Source: Dichetophora obliterata (lineage: Eukaryota > Arthropoda > Insecta > Diptera > Sciomyzidae). Taken from it: 64,000 nucleotides of DNA. Location: positions 112,646,715 to 112,710,714 of the forward strand of contig OY986437.1 in NCBI GenBank assembly GCA_963920525.1, written 5' to 3'. The notes beneath the pieces were generated by a model. The model did no database searches. It was not told where the DNA came from and saw only the letters and a list, made by a program, of their open reading frames with translations. How positions within the stretch are numbered: position 1 is the stretch's first letter; every line of letters starts with the position of its first letter. Of this stretch, positions 31,891 through 43,100 are shown piece after piece. A program made the translations under genes and the position numbers.

Positions 31891-33016
31891 AATTACAGAA
31901 CCTCAATACAATCAAGAGAATTTAACAGATCTCTGCAAAAGATACCTCAACCCTTCGGTCATAAACTGTATTCAAGCATCTGAAAGAGTTATGGGATTAT
32001 TGCAGGAAGTTTATGCACAACATTTTAACAATTACAAAATAAGATTTACGCAAATTGTCGTAGAGGACATAATTAACGAACAACGACAGGAAGACATTAT
32101 TATCGACGCACATAACCGAGCACATAGAAACGCAAAAAAAAAAATAAACTACAAATCTTACAAAAATACTATTATCCAAGTATTAACAGCAAAATACAGA
32201 GAATAACAAAAAAATGCGTAACGTGTAAACAGAATAAATGCGAAAGACACCCAATCAACCAAAATTAAACGAAACACCCATGCCTAATCACCCCAGTCAC
32301 ACGGTACATATAGATATTTACTCGACGGACAAGAAATTAGTTTTGACTAGCCTAGACAAGTTTACAAAATATGCACAAACGAAAATAAATCCCGGAAAAT
32401 CAATAGAAGAAATAAGGAGACCCCTTAGAGACTTATTATTTTTTTACGGCGTACCGAAATCAGTAATAATAGATAACGAAAAATCCCTAAATTCAGCAAC
32501 AATAATGTTCATGATGAAAGACGAGCTAGGAATCAATGTTTATGTAACTCCCCCATATAAAAGCGAAATCAATTGACAGGTCGAACAGTTTCATTCAACC
32601 TTGTCCGAAATTATGAGATGCCTCAAAAGCGACGGAACAAATAGAAACTTTGAAGAACTACTCGAAAGATCAACAAACGAGTACAACCACAGCATTCACT
32701 CCACAACAGGCAGGAAACCGGTAGATCTCTTCTTTGGCAGAACCGTGGATTTTAGCCCACATGACTATGAAAAAACACGACAAGACAATATAAAAAACTT
32801 ACCGAAAAACAACAAACTGACCTACGACACCATAACATAAATAGACACACAATAAAAGAATACTTGCCAGGACAAGTAATATATGTAAAACAAAACAAGA
32901 GAATAGGAACGAAATTATCAGCAAAATTTAAAGAAGAAATAGTGAAAGAAAATAGGCAAACCACAGTAGTAACAGAATCAGGGAAAATAGTACATAAGAG
33001 TAACATACGGAACTAA
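31891..33016 (+). pseudogene. pol: Integrase of E4
   Basis: A zinc-finger remnant (H-x-x-x-H in AHNRAHRNAKKK, CVTCKQNK-like at about 32,218) is followed by the core with VHIDIYSTDKK and VIIDNEKS (first two Asp) and QVEQFHST (catalytic Glu). A stop (TGA at 32,574) sits immediately before that last block, in place of Gly. Another stop follows at 32,838. It is recognisable throughout but cannot be made as one protein. Confidence 0.8.
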
Positions 33017-33039
33017 GACAGCTAATAAAATAACTTTTT

Positions 33040-34655
33040 TGTACAGAGTACTACTGTCCATGTCCAGTGCAGAGGTACAAATACTGGACTTTTTGAATTC
33101 TCAACTTATTGAACTAAATATTGGACAAGCAAAAGTACAAAACGGCAACTTCAAATTAATTCATGTAATTGACCTGGAACCGTACTGAAATTTTTTGGAA
33201 ATTACAGAACTCACAGTTAAACAAACTATAAGCACACAAAACACAATATTTCCTTTCATATCGCTCCAACTCTCCCAGATACGCTCCCTCCTCAATAGAT
33301 TGCAACCTAAATTAAAACCAGAACGTTCACTCAACTTTATTGGAAGCGCATGGAAATGGATCGCAGGTATCCAGACCATGACGACTTCAAAATAGTACAA
33401 AACAAAATGAATAATCTCTTAAAAAATAGTAATAAACAAATTGTTATTAATAAAGTTTCAATTGAAAGAATAAATGAAATTTCTAATGTAACGAACGAAA
33501 TATTAAAAGAATTTAAATCTAATCCAATCATAAAAAATGAATACGTAACCGATATAAAATATAAAATAGATATTATAAAAGAAGAAATTCTTAATATTGA
33601 CTATGCAATACAATGGGCCAAGTCAGGTATTATAAATACCTACATTTTGTCAAACGCAGAAATAAATGCTGCAAAATCAATTTTTGATACAGAAGAAATG
33701 CCCTATAGTAATATAATCGAAGCATTAGAATTTAGTGAAGTAAAAATAGCATCTTATCATACTGCTCTAATTTATATTATAAGTTTACCCATTACTAAAA
33801 AAGAATCATGAGAGAAAATACTTCTAAAACCTGTTAAAAAAGGGAAAAAAAACGAATGAAATACCGTTTGAAAAAATTTTAAAATGTAATAAAGAAATAC
33901 TCGGAATTAAAACTAATTGTAAAACTTTCAGCGAATTGTCCATTTGCAAAAGCAAAAATATCGTAGATATAAGCAAAACTAAATGTATACCAAAATTACT
34001 TAAGAGTTTACCACCTAACTGCACTGTAACAAACAATCAGCACCTTCCGACCGTCGAAGAGATAACGGATGGCACAATTCTGCTAAACCAATACAATGGC
34101 TCGTTGAAAATAGTCGACAACTTACTGAATTTAACCGGATCTTTTATCCTGCAATATAAAAATACTACAATAGAAATTAACAACACAATCTACACCTCCA
34201 ACGAAGTAATACAAGTCAAACCACTTCCTGCAATAGTTCAACCATCTGCACAAAATACGGAACTCACCGAAATACTATCACTCCAAATGCTAAAAGAACT
34301 CCACAGCAATAGCACAGAATACATCAAATCGTTTGAATCAATCAATGGAATCCATTTATGGACCAACGGAAGCTTCGCAATCATAATAGTTACACTAATA
34401 ACTACAATAATACTAAGATTTCTGCTGGCAAAAAAATCACAGGCAATAAAAGTCATAACGAAAATAGAGAAAGAAACTACTAACACCATCAAAGAACCTC
34501 CACAAGGAAAAGATACCTCTATTAACTTAGCAGAAAATCCAATAACACCAGAAGGTCCCAGGCCAAAAACTCCGAAATTTTCACATTCTACAATAGAAGG
34601 AATAAATCATATTTTTAATAAAGAAACACCATCCAGCGAGGACGCTTGCATTTAA
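33040..34655 (+). pseudogene. env: Env of E4 (fusion-protein type)
   Basis: Errantivirus Env related to baculovirus F proteins. LNFIGSAWKWIAG marks the region after the cleavage site. A one-base shift near 33,362 moves the frame to PDHDDFKIVQNKMNNLL. There is a stop at 33,809, then the C-terminal half with a transmembrane segment (FAIIIVTLITTIILRFLLA, about 34,375-34,433) and a cytoplasmic tail ending in TAA 34,653. It is non-functional as it stands. Confidence 0.8.
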
Positions 34656-34664
34656 AAAGGGAGG
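34654..34664 (+). promoter_or_regulatory. Polypurine tract of E4
   Basis: AAAAAGGGAGG directly before the 3' LTR, the usual plus-strand primer. Confidence 0.7.
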
Positions 34665-35042
34665 AGTTAAGGTAACAAATATTTAAACTAAGGAAATATG
34701 CTGACACTATGTCTACGAGTGCACGCGCATTCGATGCATTCGATGCATTCGTCACACCGTGAGAATGCCAACGTTATCTACTCCAATAACCACTACAATA
34801 AAACACAACAACAACAGAGTCCACGCGCATCCGCTAAATTCGTCAAACCGTGAGAACGCCAACGTCAGCTACTTCAACAAACACTACAATCAACAGCAAC
34901 AGCGGCAGCTCAGGTTTAGGTGTAATAATAAAGCTATAGAAAATGTTAAATTAGTTTTAAGTTCAATATCAAATAATAAAGTCGCTCATAGCGAAGAAAA
35001 AATATTTTTTTTTTATTAACTTAAACTCGCAATAAATTAACT
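34665..35042 (+). repeat. 3' LTR of E4 (378 bp)
   Basis: Same ends and order as the 5' LTR, with a shorter CAG/CAA run (18 bp fewer), a T run longer by three, and two substitutions. Confidence 0.93.
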
Positions 35043-35046
35043 TATA

Positions 35047-35558
35047 TATTCGTGTTTATTTTTATCAGCATTCTTGTGGAAATAGTGTATAATAAAGTAG
35101 CAATAAAACTAACTCCAAGATATAAAGATTTATAAAATAAAATAGATTCCAAATAAAATAAAGTACTTCGGAATAAGGCAGATCTCCCAGAATATAAAAG
35201 TTAAATAAAGGAAGTAATTCCAGAAAACAAAACCACAGAAAGGACAACCTAAAGACACCAGCATCGAAGGAACAATATAATAAGATTATTTTATCGTTTA
35301 ATTTTTGTGTCATTTAAATTGCGAAATTAAGTAAAGAAAAAAAAGAGACACATAAAAATAAGTGAAGTAATGAAAATTTTTATGAAATGTTTAGTATTTT
35401 TAAATGTTAACTTTTTTTAATAGTACTGGAAAAGGATATATAAGATTGCTATATTGTGATAATTGTGGCCAAGACCACAAAACCAAAAATTTCCAAAAAT
35501 TAAATAAAACAAAGTAAAAAAAACTTGAAGATTTAATTAATAAATTTATAACCATAAC
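35047..35558 (+). other. LTR D remainder and leader of E5
   Basis: The first part (to about 35,105) resembles the 3' end of the solo LTR. Then A-rich sequence with repeated AATAAAATA-like units leads to a gag remnant. No LTR or primer site for E5 could be recognised here. Confidence 0.4.
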
Positions 35559-36660
35559 CATGTCAACTTTAACAGTAGAATAAATTAACGAAGTAGTCGC
35601 AAGGGCTACAGCTACCTTGAAGCCGTAAATTGACAGTTTGACTAGGGAACTACAGAACCTTAGGGCAGTGGACACAGTGACAGCATATGAAGACATTAAA
35701 ATTGATTCACCAGCGATTGCTTGTAACGAATCCCTATACGCAGTTAAAAGTCTACCAGATTTTAATAGTTGTGCTAGTGATAATGTCTCTTGGAGACAAG
35801 CTGCAATAAATGTTATAAAAATTTACGAAAATTATGTAGAAGTTCAAAGTATTACACCGCCGTCACAATAGTACGAAATAAAATTGTCGGTCCGGCGAAC
35901 GCAGTTCTTTCCTCTCACGGAACGGTCTTTTATTTTGATGCTATTTTAGCAAGACTTGATTTCGCTTATGCAGAGAAACTGTCAATTGATGTCATTGAAC
36001 CAGGAATGTTAGTTTTAAGACAAGGAAAAAAGAGCTTATCGAATATTATAACGAAGTCAATGAGAAATTGACGTTATTAATAAATAAAAACATAATGACC
36101 ACAGGTGGTAATAATGAAATCACAAAGGCCATGAATCTAAAGGCTAGAGAAACAGCAGTTAGAGTTTTTGTAACTGGTCTTAATTATCCACTCTCTAACA
36201 CAATATTTTCGTTAGGTTCGAAAGATTTGCAAAAGCCCAGGAGCTTCAGGCAAATAATGAAAGATATAATTTCGCACTAGGTTTTGAACAACGACGTCAT
36301 GCAATAACAAATGGGGTTAATAAAAATAGGATTCAAAATAATTATCATTCAAATAACTTTAGATTCCCAAGAATCAAAATTTCCAACCAAAGCCGCAACT
36401 AATGGAAATAGATACGGAATCCTCAATGTTTAGACATAATAATAATTATATTAGGCCAAACAGTAATAATAATCACAATAGCGGCATTGGCAATAATTGG
36501 CAAACAAAAAGAAATTACAATGATAGTTGGGTACCTAGAAATTTTGGTCAGAATAACTCATCTAATAATTATAACCGAACACAGCCCATTAAGTGGGAAA
36601 GCTCTGCTCAAATTTCACAGCAGAGGAATGCTGAAGCAAAAGAGCTCAGATTGGGCTAAA
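35559..36660 (+). pseudogene. gag: Gag relic of errantivirus E5
   Basis: ATG at 35,559, stops within 10 and 25 codons, then capsid-like blocks in changing frames: SLYAVKSLPDFN, VRNKIVGPANAVLSSHGT, NLKARETAVRVFVTGLNYPL, and an Asn-rich tail (NNNYIRPNSNNNHNS). It is similar in plan to the gag of E2 and E4 but more decayed. Confidence 0.7.
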
Positions 36661-36739
36661 CATGCAGGATGTGGAGAATTTTTTAGACTAAAGGAGCATC
36701 TCCCATATATAAAGAAAAATAATAGAATATCAGGAGATA

Positions 36740-37705
36740 TCAGGAGATACTCTCAAAATTCTTATAGAAACAGGTACAAACAAAAACTATTGTAAAAGAA
36801 ATGCATTTCACAATCCCTCTGAGATAGTAACACATAAGTGCGTAAGTTCAATCCATGGGAGAACAATAATAAAGAGGTATTATTTAGTTAATATTTTTAG
36901 AGTTAAAACTATATTTTACGAACTACCGGAGTTAAAACATTACGATGCTAGAATAGGAATAGAACTATTGAAAAAAATTAATTGAAATCTCAATTTAAAA
37001 GAAACTCAGCTAGAATATGAAAAAAATAAGATTAAAAAGTTAAACTATAACGAATTTGAGGAAATAGACAATCTCAACATAGATGAGACTATTTCTTAAA
37101 AAATAAAAAATAAATTACGTCAAATAATTAAAACATATTCTATAGCTTTTTCAAACCAAGAGCCTACCTTACCTTTTAATACAAGAGTAAAAGCAACAAT
37201 TCGTACTAAAACAAATGAACCAATATGGTCAAAAGGATATTCTTTAACTTTTAAAGGATAATATAATACGACAAACTCGTTCGCCTTACAATTCCCCCGT
37301 GTGGGTAGTCCTAAAAAAGGTTTTAATGAAGACGGTAGCAAGAAACAAAAATAAGTCATAGACAAAAGTTAATCAAAATACAATTTTTGATCGTTACCCG
37401 ATTCTTAATGTCAGTGTAATACTAGCAAACTTTGAAAAATCAAAATATTTTACTACACTTGACCTGGAAAGCGGTTTTCACCAATCCTTATCAAAGAGGA
37501 AGATACGGTAATAACTGCTTTCTTCGTTAATAACGGAAAGTATGAATTTAATAGAGTGCCATTTGGGCTTAAAAATGCGCCCTCAATATTTCAACGAGCA
37601 GTTGATGATATATTAAGAGATTTAATATGTATAATATGTTATATTTATATAGACGACGTAATTATATATTCTGAAACAGAACAAGAACATCTTGATTGTT
37701 ATTAA
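36740..37705 (+). pseudogene. pol: Protease and RT fragments of E5
   Basis: ILIETGTNKNYC (about 36,757) is a protease site whose first Asp has become Glu. GIELLKKIN follows as the second block. The RT part begins late (YYT*PGKRF region) and shows [20 protein letters not shown] and IYIDDVIIYSE with Y-I-D-D. It ends at about 37,705, where env-like sequence begins, so the rest of RT, RNase H and integrase are deleted. Confidence 0.75.
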
Positions 37706-38175
37706 TTTCAAACAACTTAACTGATATTAAAATAAAAGTAACTTTTCTATTTGAATTTGAAAACTGTAAAACTTGTGCAGATAATAAAACCTCTTTAAAA
37801 GTTAAACTAAGAATATACGATAAATTCATTTTACCTAATCTTATTACTAAAGTAAAAGAAAAGTCAAATACTGAAAATCCAAATTTAAAGCTTGAAAACT
37901 TGTATCCAAAACAGTTAAAACACGATGATAATTATTAAGATTCTGCTAAACAAAAATAAAGACAAGTCTGTAATTAGTTTAAGCACAGATGTTATAATTA
38001 TAGCTCTCATCATTATTACAGCATTTATCATTACTTGTACTACTAAGCATATGCAACAATTCTTTGTGCCACCCGAAAAAAACAACTCTTGCAGGAGTGC
38101 AAAACGGGCCCTTTTTGTAGTTATCGACGCCAAACCCAGCACCCTTCTATTAGCACCGATTGAGGATAATCGATT
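37706..38175 (+). pseudogene. env: Env C-terminal fragment of E5
   Basis: Reads as the end of an errantivirus Env ectodomain (FENCKTCADNKTSLKV, ENLYPKQLKHDDNY). After a stop and frame change, a transmembrane segment (DVIIIALIIITAFIITC, about 37,988-38,038) and a short tail follow. Confidence 0.6.
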
Positions 38176-38179
38176 TAAG

Positions 38180-38620
38180 AGTTAACATACAGAATGTCAA
38201 CAAACTCGGCAAGCCATACTACTAACCTACATTTAGCATACGACTCGAAAACTGCGACCGATCGCAGCTCAAGCAATCAATGCAATATAATTCTTGGAAG
38301 TTAATTGTGCAATAAGCCACTCCACAAATAAATCATCATAAGAGCAGCACAAGTAAATCATCAATCGATTAGCCAATATAATTTTTGGAAGTTAATTGTA
38401 CAATCAATAAATGTAAACATCAGCTCAAAGCAACCACCGATCGATTCGAATTCCGAGAAGCCAATTCAACATAAGCCGAGTTAATTGCAGTAATCGCAAC
38501 CTCGTTAAATTAAGCTAGAAATTAAGAATATAAATACAGAACTGTTTTAAGCATTGCAGAGTCATTATTGGTTTGATCAATAAAGTGGACACATTTATTG
38601 ATTGATTGTAAAAAAAGGTG
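38180..38620 (+). repeat. Probable 3' LTR of E5
   Basis: Starts AGTTAACATACAG, the errantivirus LTR pattern, directly after the env tail. Contains an internal duplication: CAATATAATT(C/T)TTGGAAGTTAATTGT at about 38,281 and 38,375. An AATAAAG signal lies at about 38,579. The end is not fixed because no 5' LTR is available for comparison. Confidence 0.5.
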
Positions 38621-39240
38621 AAAAATCTTTTTCTTTTTTTTAGTATTTTGCGCACGCAAGATACTAACTTGTATACTGAGTTAAGTATCTAACAAAACTC
38701 TACAATTTTTTTAACAAACAAATCTTTTTAAAAACATAGAGGGTCTCTAAGCATCAAAATCTTACACTTGGGATATTCGCTCTTAGAGTTAGAACAAAAC
38801 GTTTCGAATTTTGTTGTGAAAAATCTATAATACTTTTATTATATAGCAATTAATGGCACTAGTGATTTATTTCACTTGTCTCCAAAACTAGTTTACCTTC
38901 AATTTACTTTCTTTGTATTCAACTGGCGAGCATGTTTTACAATAGCATGTCGTAAGAAGGGGTTAATTAATACCTTCTAAATTCTCATTTCCTCGCCACT
39001 TCACACGTGATAAAGGGGCAGCAAACAAAAATGGGCAGCAAACAGAAGACGTGGCCAGAGTAAAATATTATTGAGTTATTTATATATTATTTATATTCAT
39101 CAGTTTTTTTATTCATGTTGCCTTCTGAAATTGAAAAGCCTTTTTTCAAGTTTTCGCCTTTAAATTACTTCAAAGTATGTATGAGCCAGTTAGTATGAGT
39201 ATGTCAAGGCGTTAACAAATAAACAAAACCATTACTAGTT
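38621..39240. other. Unassigned sequence
   Basis: About 620 bp between the E5 LTR and the LINE fragment. No coding frame, repeat end or RNA gene recognised. Confidence 0.4.
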
Positions 39241-39244
39241 TATA

Positions 39245-39326
39245 TAGAGTCATGGAGAGAGACAGACTCTCTGTCAACTCATGGAGAGAGCACTCTTAAT
39301 TCTCTCGAGATGGGCACCCACGTGTG
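39245..39326 (+). pseudogene. LOA/I-type LINE, left piece of the RT ORF
   Basis: In the frame continuing across the insertion the text reads LILSRWAPTCGLSVNP, the block before the conserved K-T-D/E-L motif of LOA/I-type LINE RTs. It ends at the TGTG target duplication of the Gag-Pol element at 39,327. The LINE is 5'-truncated. Confidence 0.6.
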
Positions 39327-39590
39327 TAAAAGAAAGGTGGCAACCACAACTTGAAAAAAACGAATAGCAACGAAGGCAACAGCAGTCAGTCGGTCGGAAC
39401 ACGCCTAACGAAAAGCTGCGTATTAAACTTCTTCATAACGTGATATTCAAGTTTCTGTCGATTCAAATAGATATTTATATATAATAATAATTTTTCCGTT
39501 TGTTAATGAATTTAACTTTTGTTGATAACATCAACTTCATTATCATTAAAATAAATAACTTTAAAATATTAAACTTTTTGTAACCTTTTA
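39327..39590 (+). repeat. 5' LTR (264 bp)
   Basis: TAAAAGAAAGG...CCTTTTA. Holds an extra 23-bp AT-rich piece at about 39,469 that is absent from the 3' LTR. Confidence 0.92.
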
Positions 39591-39592
39591 AC

Positions 39593-39605
39593 TCAGAAGT
39601 GGGAT
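39593..39605 (+). other. Primer-binding site, tRNA-Leu type
   Basis: TCAGAAGTGGGAT, identical to that of the element at 14,757 and again a few bases away from the LTR and without TGG. Confidence 0.65.
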
Positions 39606-40163
39606 GCAATCCATCCAAACGTATTTGTGCTCGTGCCGGTAAAAATATATGTTTAATTAAAAGTATATTAAACAATGCAGATGTGGAAACTTGCATAAAA
39701 ACGGCCATAAGTGGTAAATGTTAGTGCGAAAACGTGAAATTTTTGTGTGAAAAAAACGTTTTTCTCGGAATTTCAAAAAGTGAACGAAGCGTCGTGGAGA
39801 AATCGAACGAAAACGAAGCCTGGTGCAAAAACAAAAAAAATTCCCTGTGGTATAAACGAATTTGAACGAAACAAACGAAAAAAATAAAACAAGCAACAAC
39901 AGCGGCGTAACAGATAACAAGGAGAAAGTTAAGCTAAAGAAAGCTCAACAAAGTTAGTGCAAAACAAAATACGCGAATAAAAGACATAACGAGTAATAAG
40001 CGGTAATGAAAATAAACGAGTGCATGCAGAAAGCAAAATAACGAAAACAGCAAAAGAAGACAGTAGAAAAGTGTCAACGACGTGACAAAAACAAAACAAA
40101 TACGTAAATAAAATAAGTTTCAGCGTAAATAACAAAAAAAAAAAAAAAATAATTAGCAGCAAC

Positions 40164-43100
40164 ATGGTTAAGCTAGCTGCGATGAATATTCAGCAGCTAA
40201 AGGACTTGCTACGCGAATATGAATTACCAACAACAGGTGGTAAAAGTGAGTTAGTGCAACGCTTGAGTGATCATTTAGGTACAGATGAGGCTGAAGTGCT
40301 TCCTTCAGTACAAGATCAAATAAAAGAATTGAAGAACATGATGGCTCAGCTTGTATGCGCTATTTCGAGCGTACAGAACGCGTCAGAAAATTTAGAACCA
40401 CCTCGTGTTAGCACTCCAGCCACAGCTACTCATCATGAACTTTCAAACGTTTCGGTGGCGCGTAATAAGTATTCGGTTAAAGAAATTTCAGAAACGATTC
40501 CTGAATTTGATCCGACGAATGAACTTTCACTGACGGCGGAACAGTTTGTCGAGCGCGTAAATAGTGCGATAAGTGCTTATGAGTGGGACGAGAAATGCAC
40601 ACTGCTAGCTGTGTATAGTCGAATGAAAGGTGTTGCGCAATTATGGTTAGATGGGTCTCAGAGCTTATTGACCAATTGGAGAGACTTTGCGATTGCTTTA
40701 GTGGCTGAATTTGGCGTAAATCTTGATGAAGCGGACGTTAGTTTTAAAATGGCCAACGCCACGCGTAAACAAGGGGAAAAAGTGGTAGACTACTGTTTCC
40801 GTATGGTTGCTTTGGGGAAACGATATGGTCTAAGTGAGGCGGCGGTAATAAAGTACACAAGAGAAGGCCTTAAATATCGTGAACTGCAGGCAGCGATTGC
40901 AGTTTTAAAATTCAGTACCATGAAAAATATGCGCGAGACTCTCGATGAATACTTAAAAAATTTGCCAACCGCGGTGCGTAATGTAAATTTTGAAAAGAAT
41001 TTAAAAACAAACGAAACTAAGTATCCTCAAAGTGCAATCAAAGTGGAAAAAAACATAATGTGCTATAACTGCTCCGAAAAAGGGCACATTTCGACCAACT
41101 GTCCTAAGCCTCAGCGGCGTCGTCGGTGTGTAGATTGCCAAAAAGTTCATCCGCGAGGTGAACCCGAAAACTGTGGCAAAAGTGCGTCTGTCAGGAAAAT
41201 TAATTGCGAGAAAAAGGAGAAAAAGAAGGATTTGTTCGAAAAAATTGTGCGTGTAAACGGTAAAGAGCTTGTTGCGTATATAGACACCGGGAGTGATTGT
41301 CATATGGTACGTCAGTCCATAAGAGAAGGCATGGATTGTCAAGCCGAAAAGTTTATAATGCAAATTAAAGGCATCTGCGGCGGCACACGAATCACTAACG
41401 AAAAAATAAATGTGAATCTGCAAGTTGACGAGGTGATGATGCAAATTGATGTTCTAGTAGTTGAAGATGATTTACTACCAGCCGATATCCTGCTTGGTCA
41501 TGAACTCTTCTCAAGCGAAGACGTAAGCGCAACAGTAACCAATGGTGAGATAACTTTTTCTTCTAATCTTAAATATATAAATGTTAATAAAGTCAGTAAC
41601 GACAAGTCAAAACGTCTTATAACTATTGACGATATCAATTGCGATGTGCATGACGAAAACGTACGTTTTAGTTTGCTACAGCTAATTAATGACAAGCGTG
41701 ATGTATTTGCAGACGGCTTGGGTGACATCGGAAAGACAGATTTGATTGAAATGAAAATCGAGGTAAATTGTAAGGAACCGGTCGCCCAACGACCTTACCG
41801 TGTACCGGAACCGAAAAAAGCCCTAGTGACCGACAAGATTAATGAACTTTTAGAGAACGATATAATAACTGAATCTGATTACGCGAGCCCCATTCTATTA
41901 GTAAAGAAAAAGAATGGCCAAGATCGTCTCTGTGTAGATTTTAGGCACTTGAATCGGCACCTCAACAAGGAAATTTATCCAATGCCAAATATTGAGGAAC
42001 GGTTGCAAGAGGCGGCTCAGTATACGTATTTTACGACGCTTGACTTAAACAGCGGTTACTACCAAGTTCCTATCGAACCAGCCAGCAGGAAATTCACAGC
42101 TTTCGTGACGACGACTGGACTTTATGAATTCAAGCGGATGCCATTCGGGCTCAAGAATGCGCCAGCTGTTTTCCAGCGATTAATGGCAAAAATACAAGAA
42201 AGAACACGAAAGGACGATATGTTGCACTATATGGACGACATCTTAATAGGTAGTCAAACAATCTCCGAAATGTTGGAAAAACTACAGCGAATTTTGACGG
42301 TTCTGTACGACGCCAAATTAACGTTGAACCTGCAAAAATGCGAATTTATGAAACGAACTGTCCAATTTTTAGGTCATGAACTTTCACCTCAAGGGATTAG
42401 TCCAGGGTCAATCAAAACGAAAGCCGTGAGTAATTTTAAAACACCAACATGTCTGACTGAAGTTCGTCAATTTTTGGGCTTAACGCGCTATTTTCGGAAA
42501 TTCGTCCCTGGTTACGCATTAACGTCTGAACCGTTGAGAAAACTTTTGCGGAAAGACCAGCCTTTCAAATGGACATCAGTACAAGATGCAGCGATGACTG
42601 AGTTGAAGAATGCTCTCGTTAAAAAGCCGGTTATGACGTCATACCGCGTCGACGCTGAACACGAACTACACACAGATGCGAGCTCAGTAGGACTAGCAGG
42701 CGTGCTCATGCAGCAGGACGAAGACCAATGGAAGCCAGTCGCGTATTACAGTCGATCGACAAGCAGCAATGAGAAGAACTACCACAGTTACGAACTGGAA
42801 ACACTTGCAGTGGTTGAGTCTTTGGATAGGTTTAAATATTACATTGCTGGTAAACAAATTAAAATTATCACGGATTGCAGCGCAATCAAAACAACCATGC
42901 AGAAAAAGGAATTAATCCCTAGAATTGCCAGGTGGTGGCTTCGAGTGCAAGATTTCGACGTCACCATTGAACACCGTTCTGGTCAACGAATGCCTCATGT
43001 GGATGCACTCAGTCGCAATCCAAGCGAAATCTCTGGTGAAATGGACACAGCTTCGTTGCGCATCGACAAGGTAGATCTAGTGGAAGCAGATTGGATGTTC

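Larger units (their letters stand above)
26291..35042 (+). mobile_element. Errantivirus E4, complete ends, coding region damaged
   Basis: LTRs of 393 bp (5') and 378 bp (3') begin AGTTAA and end TTAACT and are flanked by TATA duplications (26,287-26,290; 35,043-35,046). They differ by only two substitutions plus length changes in a CAG/CAA run and a T run. gag, pol and env are all present but broken by stops and frame shifts, and a 698-bp solo LTR sits in gag. It is a young insertion that cannot make its own proteins. Confidence 0.93.
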
